NCBI GenBank assembly: GCA_035340715.1
Contig: DAOQTX010000059.1
Location: 1-14,304 of the forward strand
DNA length: 14,304 nucleotides
DNA from: DAOQTX01 sp035340715
GTDB lineage: Bacteria; Bacteroidota; Bacteroidia; AKYH767-A; OLB10
Direction of reading: 5' to 3'
A model generated the notes under the pieces. It was not told where the DNA came from. It saw only the letters and a program-made list of their open reading frames with translations, and ran no database searches. Position 1 is the first letter of the stretch. Every line of letters starts with the position of its first letter. Of the stretch, positions 1-6,833 are shown piece after piece. A program made the translations under genes and the position numbers.

Positions 1-876
1 ACTTATGTTGATGCATTGCCACAAATGGTAAATCCAAAAACCGGAAGAGTTCATTCCAGTTTCAATCAAACCATTGCGGCAACCGGAAGATTGAGCTCCA
101 ACAATCCTAACTTGCAAAACATACCTATAAAAACTGCACGGGGTAGAGAAATACGAAAAGCATTTATACCGCGAAATGATGAGTTCGAATTGTTATCGGC
201 CGATTATTCTCAGATTGAACTAAGGATTATTGCATCATTAAGTGAAGATGAGGCTATGATGCAGGCTTTTCATCAAGGTCAGGATATTCATGCCGCCACA
301 GCATCAAAAGTGTTTGATGTAGCAATCGCTGATGTAACGCGTGAAATGCGGGGAAGAGCAAAAGCAGTAAATTTTGGTATCGCTTACGGACAAACAGCCT
401 TTGGTCTTTCTCAGCAATTGGGTATTAAGCGTGGAGAAGCACAAGAGATCATCGATAATTTCTTTAAACAGTTTCCGGGAGTAAGAAAATTGCTCGATAC
501 CAATATTGCATTTGCACGAGAACATGGATACATACTTACCATGTGTGGCCGAAAGCGTTATTTGCCCGATATTCATTCACGGAATTTTACCGTTCGTGGT
601 TTTGCGGAGCGAAACGCCATCAACACACCCATACAAGGCTCAGCTGCAGACATGATTAAAATTGCAATGATTAAAATAGACCAAGCTATGCAAGAGAAGA
701 AAATGAAGAGTCGTATGTTGCTTCAGGTGCATGACGAATTGGTCTTTGATGTTCACCATTCTGAAAAAGAAGAGATGAAAAACATGGTGGAGCAGTTGAT
801 GCAAAGTGCTTTGCCATTAAAGGTACCGGTAGTTGTAGAATCGGGCTATGGAAAAAATTGGCTCGAAGCACATTAG
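1..876 (+). CDS. polA: DNA polymerase I, C-terminal polymerase domain (5' end outside window)
   Basis: Family A DNA polymerase, which fills gaps in repair and Okazaki-fragment maturation in the cytoplasm. The frame is open from base 1, so the true start is upstream; 291 residues are visible, covering part of the palm and the fingers. Visible motifs (fragment numbering): TGRLSSNNPNLQNIP at about 28-42; motif A DYSQIELR at 68-75 with the first metal-binding Asp; the O-helix (motif B) around 117-130 with the R...K...F...YG pattern; and motif C VHDEL at 243-247 with the second catalytic Asp. The O-helix residue matching E. coli F762 is Phe, as in ordinary bacterial Pol I. The 5' nuclease and 3' exonuclease domains, if present, lie outside the window, so their state cannot be judged. 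The gene ends with TAG and is followed by a hairpin terminator shared with the convergent peptidase gene. Confidence 0.97.
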   Translation, partial: TYVDALPQMVNPKTGRVHSSFNQTIAATGRLSSNNPNLQNIPIKTARGREIRKAFIPRNDEFELLSADYSQIELRIIASLSEDEAMMQAFHQGQDIHAATASKVFDVAIADVTREMRGRAKAVNFGIAYGQTAFGLSQQLGIKRGEAQEIIDNFFKQFPGVRKLLDTNIAFAREHGYILTMCGRKRYLPDIHSRNFTVRGFAERNAINTPIQGSAADMIKIAMIKIDQAMQEKKMKSRMLLQVHDELVFDVHHSEKEEMKNMVEQLMQSALPLKVPVVVESGYGKNWLEAH

Positions 877-897
877 ACTCCATTTGCTTTAGCGAAT

Positions 898-935
898 AAA
901 AAAAGCCATATCATCGGATATGGCTTTTTGTTTTT
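898..935. terminator. Bidirectional intrinsic terminator between polA and the YugP-family gene
   Basis: Stem GCCATATC (905-912) and GATATGGC (917-924) with the 4-base loop ATCG. It is flanked by A's on the left (898-904) and T's on the right (925-929, then more T's after one G), extending pairing to about 13 bp over 900-929. The A and T tracts give a U-run in either direction. It therefore serves polA on the plus strand and the convergent peptidase on the minus strand, which ends 22 bases away. Confidence 0.9.
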
Positions 936-950
936 TTATCTGAAGATTTA

Positions 951-1631
951 TTAATCTCTCCGACCCATATAGATCAATATATAGTACATCAAAGTAGCTA
1001 AGGCCGATAGAGCAGCAACCACATAGGTCATTGCAGCCCAAAACAAAGCATCTTTGGCTTGTTTTTGTTCAAGGTTTCCGGCTACTCCGGTGTTGCTGAT
1101 CCATACCAGTGCTCTACGGCTTGCATCAAATTCAACCGGGAGGGTAACAAAACTGAACAATGTTATTACGCCAAACATGATAATACCGATTAGCAATAAG
1201 GATGGAAATGTATTCACCAATAAAATACCTCCGAGCAAAACCCACTGAACCCATTTACTCCCAAAACTTACCACCGGCACCATAGCCGAGCGCATTTGTA
1301 ACCAAGCATAAGCTTGCGCATGTTGAACGGCATGCCCACATTCGTGAGCAGCCACTGCAGCAGCTGCAGCAGAGTTTGCATAATAAACATCGTGACTTAG
1401 ATTAACGGTCTTTTCCAAAGGATTATAATGGTCTGTCAATTGACCTTCAACCGAAATAACTCTTACATCGGTAATGCCATTGTCGCGCAACATCTTTTCA
1501 GCAATTTGCTTTCCGGTCATTCCAGAACTAATTGGTGTTTGGCTGTACTCGTTAAATTTTCGTTTCAACTGCATACCAACCAGCCAGCCCACCAGCATAA
1601 ACACAATTGAAATAATGTAAATTCCTATCAT
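951..1631 (-). CDS. Membrane zinc metallopeptidase, YugP family (Zn_peptidase_2)
   Basis: A 226-residue membrane protein of the usual length for the YugP/DUF232 family. An N-terminal membrane segment (about 2-22) is followed by a cytosolic or peripheral part with the zinc-site motif HECGH at 96-100 (His96 and His100 as ligands, Glu97 as catalytic base). Two hydrophobic stretches follow (about 128-165), then the family signature LPVEFDASRRA (164-174), whose Glu167 is the likely third zinc ligand, and a last membrane segment (about 200-221). Family members are widespread in bacteria, and their physiological substrates are largely unknown. An alanine-rich stretch (88-95) precedes the HExxH. The start is the only Met before the first membrane segment. 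The gene lies 99 bases downstream of the ABC permease on the same strand and has a promoter-like element of its own, so it may be transcribed separately. Confidence 0.92.
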   Translation of the reverse strand: MIGIYIISIVFMLVGWLVGMQLKRKFNEYSQTPISSGMTGKQIAEKMLRDNGITDVRVISVEGQLTDHYNPLEKTVNLSHDVYYANSAAAAAVAAHECGHAVQHAQAYAWLQMRSAMVPVVSFGSKWVQWVLLGGILLVNTFPSLLLIGIIMFGVITLFSFVTLPVEFDASRRALVWISNTGVAGNLEQKQAKDALFWAAMTYVVAALSALATLMYYILIYMGRRD

Positions 1632-1652
1632 TTTAGTTTTTTATTTATGGTT

Positions 1653-1660
1653 CAAAATTA
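1653..1660 (-). promoter_or_regulatory. Candidate -7 element for the YugP-family gene
   Basis: Read on the minus strand this is TAATTTTG, an exact match to the Bacteroidota -7 consensus TAnnTTTG, ending 21 bases before the start codon. No good TTG is seen at the expected -33 spacing, so it is a half-match only. The gap 1632-1730 also holds two weak stems: GTAATA/TATTAC at 1683-1699 and TGTAA/TTACA at 1711-1724. Neither is followed by a T-run. Confidence 0.4.
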
Positions 1661-1730
1661 ATAATTCATAACGAATTATAGAGTAATAACAGGTATTACC
1701 CTTCATTTGTTGTAAAGCGTTACACAAAAG

Positions 1731-2828
1731 TTATTCCCATTTGAAAACCTTTACTGCTATGGCATGAACCAATAATCCCCAAAGTAAAAGTATGCCAATT
1801 TCTGTAGAAACATCTGTCAAATTGTTCCCATCAAAAGCTATTTTACGGTAAGCGTCATTTAGGTAAGTGAGCGGCAATATTTTGCATAGTGGTTGAAGCC
1901 ATTCGGGGAAAGCGCTAATTGGGAAGAAAGTACCCGCCAGTAAAAACTGAGGCAGTGTAATTATATTAGCAAGAGGAGGAATACTGCTTTCACTTTTTGC
2001 CAAACCTGAAACAATAAAGCCGAATCCCATAAAAGTGAGTAAACCTAAAAGCGACAACACGAGCAATTGTATTACAGTAAATACTCCATTGGCTAAAGTG
2101 AAACCAAATGCAAAATAACCGATCAGGAGTAATAATAAAGAACCAGCCATAGCAAAACTTGCACGACTAAATGCTTCCGATAAAATGATATAGGGTCGTT
2201 TGACCGGGGTAACAAAAAATCTTTTTACCACTAAAGTTTGACGGAGGTTGAAAAAAACAAATGCAGTTCCGAAAACACCGGTGCCCAATAAGGAAAAGCC
2301 CAACTGACCTGGCAAAATAAAGTCGATGGTCTTAAATGCTTTGCCACTTACTTGTCGGCTATTGAGCAACACTTTCTTTTCGGATATTCCATTCAGCTCT
2401 AAATTCATTTCATTCACCATACTTTGCATCATCAACTTAAACGCTTGTGCTTTTTGCATAGAAGCTTCGCTCAGTTGTAACTCGAATATTAAGGGCGCTT
2501 CACTTTTTGGATGAATGAATAAAGCCGCTTCATATTCTCCTCGTTTTAATTTTTCTTCTATGCTTTGCGATGTTTCCTGTTGGTGCAATTGTAGTCCGGG
2601 AATAGTGGAGAGTTTGGAAAGAAAAACTTCTGAAGTGTCGCTTCCGGGAATCAATGCAACATCAAGTTTCAAACTGTTATTCGACAAGAACCCAAAAACG
2701 ACTATAAATACCAAAGGGAATGCGATAGTAAAAACCACTGCCGATGGACTACGAAGCAATGAGGTAAAACTTGCTCGAGTCATAGCCATCATCGCTTTTA
2801 TCTGAGAGTATTGCTTTTTGGGGTTCAT
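1731..2828 (-). CDS. ABC-2 type transporter permease
   Basis: A 365-residue integral membrane subunit of an ABC-2 exporter, pairing with the ATPase encoded just upstream. Topology is typical: one membrane segment near the N-terminus (about 29-48), a large extracytoplasmic loop (about 50-168), then five more hydrophobic segments (about 171-193, 221-243, 248-276, 283-304, 343-361). The stretch from FPEW (307-310) to LTYLNDAYR (320-328) matches the conserved C-terminal ABC2_membrane region. Substrate cannot be told from sequence: relatives export drugs, polysaccharides, lipids or natural products, or drive gliding-type functions. The start codon overlaps the ATPase stop by one base (TAATG), which indicates translational coupling and fixes the start. 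Confidence 0.92.
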   Translation of the reverse strand: MNPKKQYSQIKAMMAMTRASFTSLLRSPSAVVFTIAFPLVFIVVFGFLSNNSLKLDVALIPGSDTSEVFLSKLSTIPGLQLHQQETSQSIEEKLKRGEYEAALFIHPKSEAPLIFELQLSEASMQKAQAFKLMMQSMVNEMNLELNGISEKKVLLNSRQVSGKAFKTIDFILPGQLGFSLLGTGVFGTAFVFFNLRQTLVVKRFFVTPVKRPYIILSEAFSRASFAMAGSLLLLLIGYFAFGFTLANGVFTVIQLLVLSLLGLLTFMGFGFIVSGLAKSESSIPPLANIITLPQFLLAGTFFPISAFPEWLQPLCKILPLTYLNDAYRKIAFDGNNLTDVSTEIGILLLWGLLVHAIAVKVFKWE

Positions 2829-3595
2829 TAATTATCTCTCCATTGTTCGCCAGTCAGTTGAAGAAACACATCTTCCAGATTAGCCGGTTTTATAAAGGCT
2901 TCTTTCTTAAAACCACTTTGTAATAAATCATCTATCAAAACCGAAGGTCGATTGCAGGCAATAATTTTTCCATGATCAATAATGGCTACGCGGTCACAAA
3001 GTTGTTCTGCTTCTTCCATATAATGAGTGGTTAAAATAATACTACATCCTTCTTCTCGAATTTCTTTGATGAGGTTCCAGATATTTCTACGCGCCTGAGG
3101 GTCCAATCCGGTGGTGGGTTCATCCATAAAAATAACTTCGGGTGTATTGATTAAAGTTGTAGCCAAGGAGAAACGCTGTTTCTGACCTCCTGAAAGTTGC
3201 TTGTAATAGGCTTTTCTTTTTTCAGTTAATCCAACCCGAGCCAATAATGCTTGAATATCTACCTCTACATTAAACAAGCCTCCAAAAAGTAAGAGCAATT
3301 CATCCAATTTTAAACCCGGATAATATCCTGCTGCTTGCAATTGAACACCAATTCTCTTTTTCAATTCATCTGCATGACGATCGATGTTTAACCCCAACAC
3401 TTCCACTTCACCGGCAGTTTTACTACGAAGCGTTTCTATGATTTCGAGTGTAGTTGTTTTACCTGCACCATTGGGTCCCAACAATCCGAAAATTTCTCCT
3501 TGCATAACACTAAATGAAATACCCTTCACAGCTTGAAAGGATCCATAATTTTTCACCAAATCGGTGACGCGTATAACAGTTTCTTTCTGTGTCAT
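2828..3595 (-). CDS. ABC transporter ATP-binding protein
   Basis: A 255-residue cytoplasmic ATPase of the CcmA/DrrA type (ABC-2 exporters). All nucleotide-binding motifs are intact: Walker A GPNGAGKT (40-47), Q-loop Gln near 87, signature LSGGQ (134-138), Walker B VIFMDE (154-159), D-loop GLDP (163-166) and switch His191 in LTTHYMEE. The C-terminal extension after the H-loop is short compared with the roughly 300-residue DrrA-type proteins, but it keeps an EDVFLQLTG end (241-249) typical of the group. It forms a two-gene transcription unit with the permease, overlapping by one base. It is divergent from the DUF3109 gene across a 92-base gap, with its own -7-like element close to the start. 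Confidence 0.96.
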   Translation of the reverse strand: MTQKETVIRVTDLVKNYGSFQAVKGISFSVMQGEIFGLLGPNGAGKTTTLEIIETLRSKTAGEVEVLGLNIDRHADELKKRIGVQLQAAGYYPGLKLDELLLLFGGLFNVEVDIQALLARVGLTEKRKAYYKQLSGGQKQRFSLATTLINTPEVIFMDEPTTGLDPQARRNIWNLIKEIREEGCSIILTTHYMEEAEQLCDRVAIIDHGKIIACNRPSVLIDDLLQSGFKKEAFIKPANLEDVFLQLTGEQWRDN

Positions 3596-3611
3596 GCCTA
3601 TATTCTGCGAT

Positions 3612-3619
3612 CAAAAGTA
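3612..3619 (-). promoter_or_regulatory. Candidate -7 element for the ABC transporter operon
   Basis: Minus-strand TACTTTTG matches the TAnnTTTG consensus exactly, and lies 16 bases upstream of the ATPase start. Upstream TTG triplets fall 14 and 26 bases away rather than the preferred 19-20, so the -33 side is weak. The 12 bases TGTACTTTTGAT (minus strand, 3620-3609) recur upstream of the secreted-protein gene that starts at 5085. Confidence 0.5.
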
Positions 3620-3637
3620 CATCTTTTATATGGCAAG

Positions 3638-3668
3638 TTGTTCTCCAATAAAATATCCCTTAGTTTTG
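3638..3668 (+). promoter_or_regulatory. Bacteroidota sigma-A promoter for the DUF3109 gene
   Basis: TTG at 3638-3640, a 20-base spacer, then TAGTTTTG at 3661-3668. This is the best full match in the window to the Bacteroidota -33/-7 consensus (TTG, about 19-20 bases, TAnnTTTG). It predicts a transcription start near 3673 and a leader of about 15 bases before the ATG at 3688. Confidence 0.7.
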
Positions 3669-3687
3669 ATCCTCAATATTTCCCGAT

Positions 3688-4275
3688 ATGATTATTATAG
3701 ATAATGTAGTGGTGTACGAAGACCTCTTTAAGAAAGAGTTTGTCTGTAATCTAAAAAAATGCAAAGGCTCATGTTGCATTGAAGGTCAATCGGGCGCTCC
3801 ATTGGAACCCAAAGAAATAGAACAAATACAAGAAGGGCTGGATCAGATTTTACCATTTCTAACGAAAGAAGGAAAGAAAGCGGTAAAAGAGAAGGGAACT
3901 TTTATGCGAGATGCAGATGGTGATTTGGTAACCACCTTAATTGGTGATGATGGTCCGTGCGCCTATGTAAATTACACTCCTGATGGAACCGCTGTTTGTG
4001 GAATTGAAAATGCCTGGGAGGAAGGAAAAGTTGAATTTAGAAAACCCATCTCTTGTCATTTATATCCCATTCGTATTGAACATAAATCTCCTTATGAGCT
4101 GTTGCGCTATCATGTGTGGGAAATATGCAGTGATGCCTGCAAACTTGGAAAAGAATTAAGTGTTCCGGTTTATCGTTTTTTGAAAGATGCATTAGTAAGA
4201 AAGTATGGTGCGGCTTGGTATAAAAAACTGGAGCACGAGGCAGATCAAAAAGAAAAAGCCCGCCTTAAAAAATAA
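3688..4275 (+). CDS. DUF3109 family cysteine-rich protein (YkgJ-like)
   Basis: A 195-residue soluble protein without signal peptide or membrane segment. It resembles the DUF3109 family, common in Bacteroidota and related to the YkgJ-type zinc/iron-chelating proteins. Nine cysteines are visible: a dense N-terminal cluster C20, C25, C29, C30 (C-x4-C-x3-CC) and C91, C104, C123, C147, C151. C123 lies in ISCHLYPIRI, which looks like a conserved core motif. The pattern suggests bound metal or an Fe-S cluster. The family has no firmly established biochemical role known to me. The C-terminus is lysine-rich. The gene is transcribed alone from its own promoter, divergent from the ABC exporter. Its last codons also form the stem of a terminator used by the convergent gene. 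Confidence 0.85.
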   Translation: MIIIDNVVVYEDLFKKEFVCNLKKCKGSCCIEGQSGAPLEPKEIEQIQEGLDQILPFLTKEGKKAVKEKGTFMRDADGDLVTTLIGDDGPCAYVNYTPDGTAVCGIENAWEEGKVEFRKPISCHLYPIRIEHKSPYELLRYHVWEICSDACKLGKELSVPVYRFLKDALVRKYGAAWYKKLEHEADQKEKARLKK

Positions 4276-4282
4276 GACGGGC
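4247..4282 (-). terminator. Intrinsic terminator of the secreted-protein gene, lying inside the DUF3109 coding end
   Basis: The arms are 4258-4267 (GCCCGCCTTA) and 4273-4282 (TAAGACGGGC), with one C/A mismatch at 4263/4277 and an AAAAA loop. On the minus strand the stem is followed at once by TTTTTCTTTTT (4257-4247), a proper U-run. On the plus strand no T-run follows. So it should stop transcription coming from the gene ending at 4315. Most of it overlaps the final codons and the TAA of the DUF3109 gene. Confidence 0.75.
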
Positions 4283-4314
4283 GTGCGCTAAACAGGTTTG
4301 CTTTGTTCTGTTAC

Positions 4315-5085
4315 TTAACGCTTAATGACAAGCTTACGGCTGCTGCTGCTTTTATCGTTTTTGACCTTTACCATGTAAATGCCTTGTGGTAATGCAGCAA
4401 CATCCAGCGTTACTCTGTTTGTATTGCCGGTATTCACTTGAAGAACTTTATTTCCTAATATAGAATAAACACTAATATCTATTTTTGAAAGTACTTGATC
4501 AAAAGTAAGTACTGTTTTGCTTGATGCCGGATTGGGATAAATATCTTTTAACCATGAATTACTATTGCTTTGTATGCCGGTGGTATTTGCAAATACTACA
4601 ATGTCATCAATGCCAACATTATATCCTTGTGTCGGTTTTGAATAATAGAAACGTAAATATTTGCTGTTCATGGGTAAGGCAAGCGTTACAATAGCTGCAG
4701 CGGGTGCAATGGTATCGTAAGTAGCCAACAAATTCCAGGTTGAGCTATCGTTTGAAGTGTACACATAAAAAATATTATCGCTATTAGGCGTTCCATTTCC
4801 TTTCATATAAAAACGAAGGGAATCGGCTCCACTAAACATAGGAGAGATTAATGTAGTGCTATCGAGACCAAATTTATAAGCCGGTGCCGACATGCCGTAA
4901 AATCCACTACTCGTATAAAACGATTTAACCAAACTGGTGTCGTGAAATGAAGCATACCATCCGGCAGTCATTGTAGAAGCCAATCCATTGTAACCGGTAA
5001 AGTCGTTTTGTAATAATATGGTTTGCGCAGATACAGTTGAATGCAACCCAAACGAAAGAAACAAAGCGAGTAAAATTTTCTTCAT
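4315..5085 (-). CDS. Small secreted beta-sandwich protein with T9SS sorting domain
   Basis: A 256-residue exported protein of unknown specific function. Signal peptide 1-20 (MKKILLALFL..., cleavage likely after VSA). A single beta-rich domain (about 22-170) resembles choice-of-anchor/MAM-like jelly rolls, ending in GIDDIVVF (158-165). The C-terminal type A T9SS sorting domain runs from YPNP (183-186) to KLVIKR at the end. It is therefore predicted to cross the outer membrane through T9SS and be released or anchored at the surface. An in-frame ATG at 5130 exists but is rejected: it would place extra hydrophobic residues before a perfect signal peptide and put the -7-like element (5104-5111) inside the gene. 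It lies 90 bases downstream of the CotH gene on the same strand and ends in the minus-strand terminator at 4247-4282. Confidence 0.88.
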   Translation of the reverse strand: MKKILLALFLSFGLHSTVSAQTILLQNDFTGYNGLASTMTAGWYASFHDTSLVKSFYTSSGFYGMSAPAYKFGLDSTTLISPMFSGADSLRFYMKGNGTPNSDNIFYVYTSNDSSTWNLLATYDTIAPAAAIVTLALPMNSKYLRFYYSKPTQGYNVGIDDIVVFANTTGIQSNSNSWLKDIYPNPASSKTVLTFDQVLSKIDISVYSILGNKVLQVNTGNTNRVTLDVAALPQGIYMVKVKNDKSSSSRKLVIKR

Positions 5086-5103
5086 AAAGTTTTTAAAGCG
5101 AAT

Positions 5104-5111
5104 CAAAAGTA
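5104..5111 (-). promoter_or_regulatory. Candidate -7 element for the small secreted-protein gene
   Basis: Minus-strand TACTTTTG, an exact TAnnTTTG match, 18 bases upstream of the chosen start at 5085. A TTG lies at 5130-5128 with a spacer of 16, shorter than preferred. It supports the start at 5085 over the one at 5130. Confidence 0.5.
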
Positions 5112-5175
5112 CAAATAAAAACAGATACAAAATACATTTGCTTTAAATGAAATATAAACTCATCAAACTTTAATG

Positions 5176-6792
5176 TCATTGTTGAACGATAAGTTTTCGA
5201 TGCGCCTTTTGTCCAAACTTGTTTTGAACCTGCAACAAATACATTCCGCTTTGAATTTTCGAAACATCAAAATACCATTCATTGCTTTGAGCATCGAGCT
5301 TGGTTGACGGTTGATCAATCAATCGACCATTGAGATCGAACAAGTACAATTGAAGTCCTTCTTTTGAAAATGAATGCATGAAATGAATGAATACAAATTG
5401 ATTGGATGGATTGGGGTAAACATGTATCATTGCATTCGATGCCGGAATATTCTCTATGTTCACATTGCAGGCTCCGGGCCAGTTTGCATCGAGCCAAACG
5501 GAGCGATCTTCTATCCATGACTTCAAATAATTTATTTCATCGCTAAAGGTTTGACCGATATAATTATTCCAGTTTACATAAACACCCAGTATTGGCCACT
5601 TTGTAAAATTTCTTTGTTGAGCATCATTTAAATAATAAGCTGCACTGTCTATCCATTGATTGATCGAATCGGTATGCAACATACCCTGTCTTAATTCATT
5701 CCATCTGCATTTAAGTTGATTGGCGTAAAACGGATCGCTTAATAATTTCGCCCACCAAAACGGGACCGAGGGTCCATTGGGTGTGCAGATAGAATTGTAA
5801 TTGTATTGATATCCTGTATTGCTATACGCCTGACAGTAATTGGCATTTCCATAACTTAAATTAAAATCCCATAGCGGACCCATTGTGATTTTTCCTCCTT
5901 TGCTGTCTTTATCTTTATAAAAAAAACAGCTCGATCGATATCCATCCACCGTTCGACCCAATTCCTGCATGATCATATAATCAATAAAAGAATTTACATC
6001 AATATATTTACTATATCCAGAATCGGTATTGGCAAACCAAGTGCTGTTGAGCACCGTTTCAAAGGTGCTTACATAGCTTTCAATATAATATCGTTGCACC
6101 GGAAGCAACTCCGTATCCTCCGGATCGTGAAATTGAAAGTAAACATTGTTGTTGATTGGAGAATTCCATTGCAATGTTCCCGAACCGGTGGTTTTGTCTA
6201 TTTTAATAATATAACCTCCGGTTAATTCATCTCCAATGGTATCGGCCGGAGTGAGTTTGGCAATATCAACCCGATCGTTATCTCGTTTTATTTTTTCATG
6301 CAATTCATATACACCACGATAGTCTCCATTGCGTACCATCTCCGCGTGTTGTGTTCGAGATGCATAGTGCCCCATTCTTCTCCATAAATAAAAAGCCATC
6401 GAATTGCGCAAAAGTGTTTTATCCGGATAAGGGGCATAAAAAATCCAATCGTTTTCTTGTGGCATTCCCAATAATGAAACATTTAAATTGTTACCAACTG
6501 AATCTTGTGTTTCAAAAGCATATGCTTTTTTAGGATACTGTTGAGAAGTGCTTCCTCTTATCTCAATGCTCACTTCACCATCATAAACATTGGGCGTGTC
6601 ATTTACATTATTGATGAATCCAAACCCATTGTCAATTATTTTTACACCAATTGTAATTCTCGGGTCATCTACGATCGTTTGACCATAGGTGTCTAAGATT
6701 ATTATAGGCAGATTGCTGTTGCTAAGCGTTTGCGCAGAGGCTGCATTCCATAAAAAACAAAACATAAAAAATGCCGAGTACAGTTTTTTCAT
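5176..6792 (-). CDS. Secreted CotH-family kinase-like protein with T9SS sorting domain
   Basis: A 538-residue exported protein. Signal peptide 1-20 (cleavage near SAQ, 19-21). The CotH domain spans about 70-433 and shows the family's landmarks: IEIRGSTSQQYPKKAYAFE (76-94), LLRNSMAFYLWRRMG (127-141), YRGVYELHEKIKRD (158-171), GGYIIKIDK (192-200) and GPLWDFNLSYGN (305-316). CotH of Bacillus is an atypical protein kinase that phosphorylates spore-coat proteins; activity here is inferred from family only. Asp309 of the WDxx motif is kept, while the position two residues on is Asn311 where characterised CotH kinases have Asp. The C-terminal type A T9SS sorting domain starts at YPNP (459-462) and runs to the end, so the protein should act at or outside the outer membrane. 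The gene starts 41 bases after pyc with no terminator between, so read-through from pyc is possible; a near-match -7 (TAGTTTTA) lies in the gap. Confidence 0.92.
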   Translation of the reverse strand: MKKLYSAFFMFCFLWNAASAQTLSNSNLPIIILDTYGQTIVDDPRITIGVKIIDNGFGFINNVNDTPNVYDGEVSIEIRGSTSQQYPKKAYAFETQDSVGNNLNVSLLGMPQENDWIFYAPYPDKTLLRNSMAFYLWRRMGHYASRTQHAEMVRNGDYRGVYELHEKIKRDNDRVDIAKLTPADTIGDELTGGYIIKIDKTTGSGTLQWNSPINNNVYFQFHDPEDTELLPVQRYYIESYVSTFETVLNSTWFANTDSGYSKYIDVNSFIDYMIMQELGRTVDGYRSSCFFYKDKDSKGGKITMGPLWDFNLSYGNANYCQAYSNTGYQYNYNSICTPNGPSVPFWWAKLLSDPFYANQLKCRWNELRQGMLHTDSINQWIDSAAYYLNDAQQRNFTKWPILGVYVNWNNYIGQTFSDEINYLKSWIEDRSVWLDANWPGACNVNIENIPASNAMIHVYPNPSNQFVFIHFMHSFSKEGLQLYLFDLNGRLIDQPSTKLDAQSNEWYFDVSKIQSGMYLLQVQNKFGQKAHRKLIVQQ

Positions 6793-6833
6793 GCGCTCAA
6801 TATTTATAGTAGTAAAACTAAGAAATAATTCCC

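Noticed and set aside
1340..1380. GCAGCAGCTGCAGCAG repeat-like stretch
   Set aside because: It encodes the alanine-rich segment before HECGH in the peptidase; low-complexity coding, not a microsatellite or regulatory repeat.
1683..1724. Two small stems between the ABC permease and the peptidase gene
   Set aside because: Stems of 5-6 bp with no T-run; not convincing as terminator or operator.
2515..2805. 96-codon plus-strand open frame opposite the ABC permease
   Set aside because: Antisense to a confident gene, no start context or domain.
4276..4314. Possible plus-strand terminator after the DUF3109 gene
   Set aside because: The hairpin there is not followed by T's on the plus strand; it fits the minus-strand gene instead.
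5086..5130. Longer N-terminus (15 extra residues) for the small secreted protein
   Set aside because: A clean signal peptide starts at the internal Met (5085), and the extra region contains a perfect -7 promoter element.
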